Shown here in pieces: positions 61,294 through 64,000 of a stretch of DNA of 64,000 nt (the stretch's first letter is position 1; each line of letters opens with the position of its first letter). The position numbers and the translations under genes are program-made. The DNA is from Calliopsis andreniformis (taxonomy: Eukaryota; Arthropoda; Insecta; Hymenoptera; Andrenidae). Location: the NCBI RefSeq assembly GCF_051401765.1, contig NW_027480422.1:17502001-17566000 (forward strand), given 5' to 3'. Below the pieces are notes generated by a model. That model was given only the letters and a program-made list of their open reading frames with translations, made no database searches and was not told the origin of the DNA.

Positions 61294-64000
61294 TCCTGGC
61301 AACCTACACTTCGCTCTAGAGCGTTGGTCCACCAGATCCAATAGTTAGGGCCTTAGAAGTCAACGCCCGAGGCATAAAATATAATAAAAATACAACAGTT
61401 TTTCCATCGTACAACAGGAATAATTGCAACCAGTGTGAAAGGTATGGTCATTTCTACGTTCCGGGCAGCCTAGGCTTCTCTCTAGGGCGTTGCTCCACCA
61501 CATCGAATAGCTACAGCCTTAGAAGTCAGCGCCAGAGGCATAAAATATAATATATATGCAACAGTTTTTCCATTGTATAAAACGAATAATTGCAACCAGT
61601 ATGAAAGTTATGGTCATTTCTACGTTCCGGGCAACCTACGCTTCACCATAGGGCGTTGCTCCACCAGACCCACTAGTTAGGGCCTAAGAAGTCAACGCCA
61701 GAAGCATAAAATACAAAACAAATGCAACAGTTTTTCCATCGTATGACAGGAGTAATTGCAACCAGTGTGAAAGATATGGTCATTTCTACGTTCCGGGCAA
61801 CCTAGGTTTTGCTCCAGGGCGTTGCTCCACCACATCGAATAGCTACGGCCTTAGAAGTCAACGCCAGAGGCATAAAATACAATATATATGCAACAGCTTT
61901 TCCATCGTATAAAACGAATAATTGCAACCAGTATGAATGTTATGGTCATTTCTACGTTCCGCGCAACCTAGGCTTCACCACAGGGCGTTGCTCCACCAGA
62001 CCCACTAGTTAGGGCCTAAGAAGTCAACGCCAGAAGCATAAAATACAAAATAAATGCAACAGTTTATCCATCGTATAACAGGAATAATTGCAACCAGTGT
62101 GAAAGATATGGTAATTTCTACGTTCCGTGCAACCTAGGTTTCGCTCTAGCGCGTTGCTCTACCACACCGAATAGTTAGGGCCTTAGAAGTCAGCGCCAGA
62201 AGCATAAAATACAATATAAATACAACAGCTTTTCCATCGTATAAGACGAGCAATTGCAAACAGTGTGAAAGTGATGGTCATTTCTACGTTCCTGGCAGCC
62301 TACACTTCACTCTAGAGCGTTGGTCCACCAGATCCAGTAGTTAGGGCCTTAGAAGTCAACGCCCGAGGCATAAAATATAATAAAAATACAACAGTTTTTC
62401 CATCGTATAACAGGAATAATTGCAAACGGTGTGAAAGTGATGGTCATTTCTACGTTCCTGGAAACCTAGGCTTCACTCTAGGGCGTTGCTCCACCACACC
62501 TAATAGCTACGCCCTTAGAAGTCAACGCCGGAAGCATAAAATACAATATAAATACAACAGTTTTTCAATCGTATAAAATGAATAATTGCAAACAGTGTGA
62601 AAGTAATTGTCATTTCTACGTTCCGGGCAACCTAGGCATCACTATAGGGCGTTGCTCCGCCAAATCGAATAGCTAGGTCCTTAGTAGTCAACGCCAGAAG
62701 CATAAAATACAATATAAATATAACAGCTTTTCCATCGTATAAAATGAATAATTGCAAACAGTGTGAAAGTAATGGTCATTTCTACGTTCCGGGCAACCTA
62801 GGCTTCACTCTAGGGCGTTGCTCCACCAGATCGAATAGTTAGGGCCCAAGAAGTTAACGCCAGAAGCATAAAGTACAATAAAAGTACAACAGCTTTTCCA
62901 TCGTATAAAAGGGATAATTGCAACCAGTGTGAAAGTTATGGTCATTTCTGCGTTCCGGGCAACCTAGGCTTCACTCTAGAGCGTTGCTCCGCTAGATCGA
63001 ATAGCTAGGGCCTTAGAAGTCAGCGCCAGAAGCATAAAACACAATATAAGTACAACAGCTTTTCCATCGTGTAAAATGAATAATTGCAAACAGTGTGAAA
63101 GTAATGGTCATTTCTACGTTATGGGCAACCTAGGCTTCACTCTAGGGCGTTGCTCCACCAGATCGAATAGTTAGGGCCCTAGAAGTTAACGCCAGAAGCA
63201 TAAAATACAATATAAATACAACAGTTTTTCCATCGTATAACAGGAATAATTGCAAACAGTGTGAAAGTGATGGTCATTTCTACGTTCCTGACAACCTAGG
63301 CTTGACTCTAGGGCGTTGCTCCATCAGATCGAATAGTTAGGGCCTTAGACGTCAACGCCAGAAGCATAAAGTACAAAATAAATACAACAGCTTTTCCATC
63401 GTATAACAGGAATAATTGCAACCAGTGGAAAGATATGGTCATTTCTACGTTCCGGGCAACCTAGGCTTCTCTCTAGGGCGTTGCTCCACCACATCGAATA
63501 GCAACGGCCTTAGAAGTCAACGCCAGAGGCATAAAATACAATATATATGCAACAGTTTTTGCATCGTATAAAACGAATAATTGCAACCAGTATGAAAGTT
63601 ATGGTCATTTCTATGTTCCGGGCAACCTAGGCTTCACCCTAGGGCGTTGCTCCACCAGATACACTAGTTAGGGCCTAAGAAGTCAACGCCAGAAGCATAA
63701 AATACGAAATAAATGCAACAGTTTATCCATCGTATAACAGGAATAATTGCAACCAGTGTGAAAGATATGGTAATTTCTACGTTCCGTGCAACCTAGGTTT
63801 CGCTCTAGGGCGTTGCTCTACCACACCGAATAGTTAGGGCCTTAGAAGTCAGCGCCCGAAGCATAAAATACAATATAAATACAACAGCTTTTCCATCGTA
63901 TAAGACGAGCAATTGCAAACAGTGTGAAAGTGATGGTCATTTCTACGTTCCTGGCAACCTACACTTCGCTCTAGAGCGTTGGTCCACCAGATCCAATAGT
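61294..64000. repeat. Terminal patchwork of pieces shared with 47.8-49.9 kb
   Basis: Successive parts match different sources. 61270-61580 matches 49530-49840. About 62390-62820 matches 60220-60670 and 47820-48260. About 63150-63410 matches 48250-48510. 63411-64000 matches 49016-49605, with CAGATACACTAG at 63656 and 49261. The window ends 23 bp into a new monomer (63978), so the array continues beyond it. Confidence 0.83.

Larger units (their letters stand above)
1..64000. repeat. Satellite DNA array, ~166-bp monomer, ~386 head-to-tail copies
   Basis: The element GTTGCTCCACC recurs at 166-bp spacing (for example 1, 167, 333, then 34522, 34688, 34854) through the entire window, and every monomer read is in the same orientation. 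Counting starts to 63978 gives about 386 units with a net deficit of 99 bp. Neighbouring monomers are diverged: by hand, units 1-166 and 167-332 differ at 14 of 166 positions. Blocks several monomers long, in contrast, are nearly identical to other blocks. No non-satellite sequence longer than a few bases was found. The unit length is near that of a nucleosome plus linker, as in many centromeric satellites, but location and function are inference. The species and satellite family are not recognised. Confidence 0.98.

Noticed and set aside
1..64000. CRISPR array
   Set aside because: The repeat is regular, but units abut with no unique spacers and the whole 166 bp is repeated. There are no cas genes or leader.
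1..64000. Telomeric repeats (TTAGGG occurs in many monomers)
   Set aside because: There is one hexamer per unit at a fixed place, never in tandem runs, so this is not a telomere or an interstitial telomeric tract.
1..64000. AATAAA, TATAAATA and similar motifs as promoters or polyadenylation signals
   Set aside because: They fall in the AT-rich segment of every monomer and vary freely. Nothing links them to a transcript.
1..64000. Assignment to a named satellite (for example a known ~166-bp molluscan or plant satellite)
   Set aside because: Length alone is not diagnostic, and I do not recognise the sequence. A database search would be decisive.

Overview
The whole 64 kb window is one uninterrupted satellite-DNA array. 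A unit of about 166 bp is repeated head to tail from the first base to the last. Taking the conserved GTTG(C/G/T)TCCACC element as the unit start, units begin at 1, 167, 333 and so on, and the last begins at 63978. That gives about 386 complete monomers plus a 23-bp remnant. The net length deficit against 386 x 166 is 99 bp, of which 80 bp comes from two truncated 126-bp monomers. I found no gene, RNA gene, transposable element, CRISPR array, bacterial-type regulatory site or non-satellite spacer. All open reading frames are translations of satellite units.

The organism is almost certainly a eukaryote, and the locus is probably centromeric, pericentromeric, subtelomeric or other heterochromatin. 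I cannot name the species or a known satellite family. My hand consensus is about 42% G+C with six CpG sites per monomer (observed/expected about 0.84), so CpG is only mildly depleted. Each monomer has an AT-rich segment (unit positions 51-100, about 24% G+C) and a GC-rich segment spanning the unit junction (about 56% G+C). The GC-rich segment carries an imperfect hairpin: GCAAC-CTAG, an 8-nt loop, then CTAG-GGC-GTTGC.

Above the monomer the array is a mosaic of nested higher-order repeats (HORs). 1-15.4 kb: heterogeneous monomers with short-range duplications. 15.4-18.3 kb: a 12-monomer duplication. 18.6-25.0 kb: a 15-16-monomer HOR (2.49-2.66 kb) in two near-identical copies plus flanking fragments. 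25.7-29.2 kb: a 13-monomer (2158 bp) duplication. 29.7-30.6 kb: a 4-monomer duplication. 31.5-34.5 kb: a 6-monomer (996 bp) HOR. 34.5-37.3 kb: an A/B dimer (332 bp) organised into a 664-bp tetramer. 37.3-40.6 kb: mixed monomers, including copies of 31.5-32.1 kb. 40.6-44.9 kb and 50.2-55.5 kb: paralogous blocks built on an 11-monomer, 1824-bp unit. 44.9-46.1 kb: a 664-bp tandem duplication. 45.5-48.9 kb and 58.0-61.3 kb: a 3.3-kb block duplicated 12,404 bp apart, each copy carrying the same truncated monomer. 61.3-64.0 kb: a patchwork of pieces found at 47.8-49.9 kb.

The biology visible here is satellite evolution: unequal crossing-over or replication slippage at many scales, with local conversion. 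There is no protein-coding system. All offsets and matches were found by eye; percent identities and copy consensus need a dot plot and alignment.
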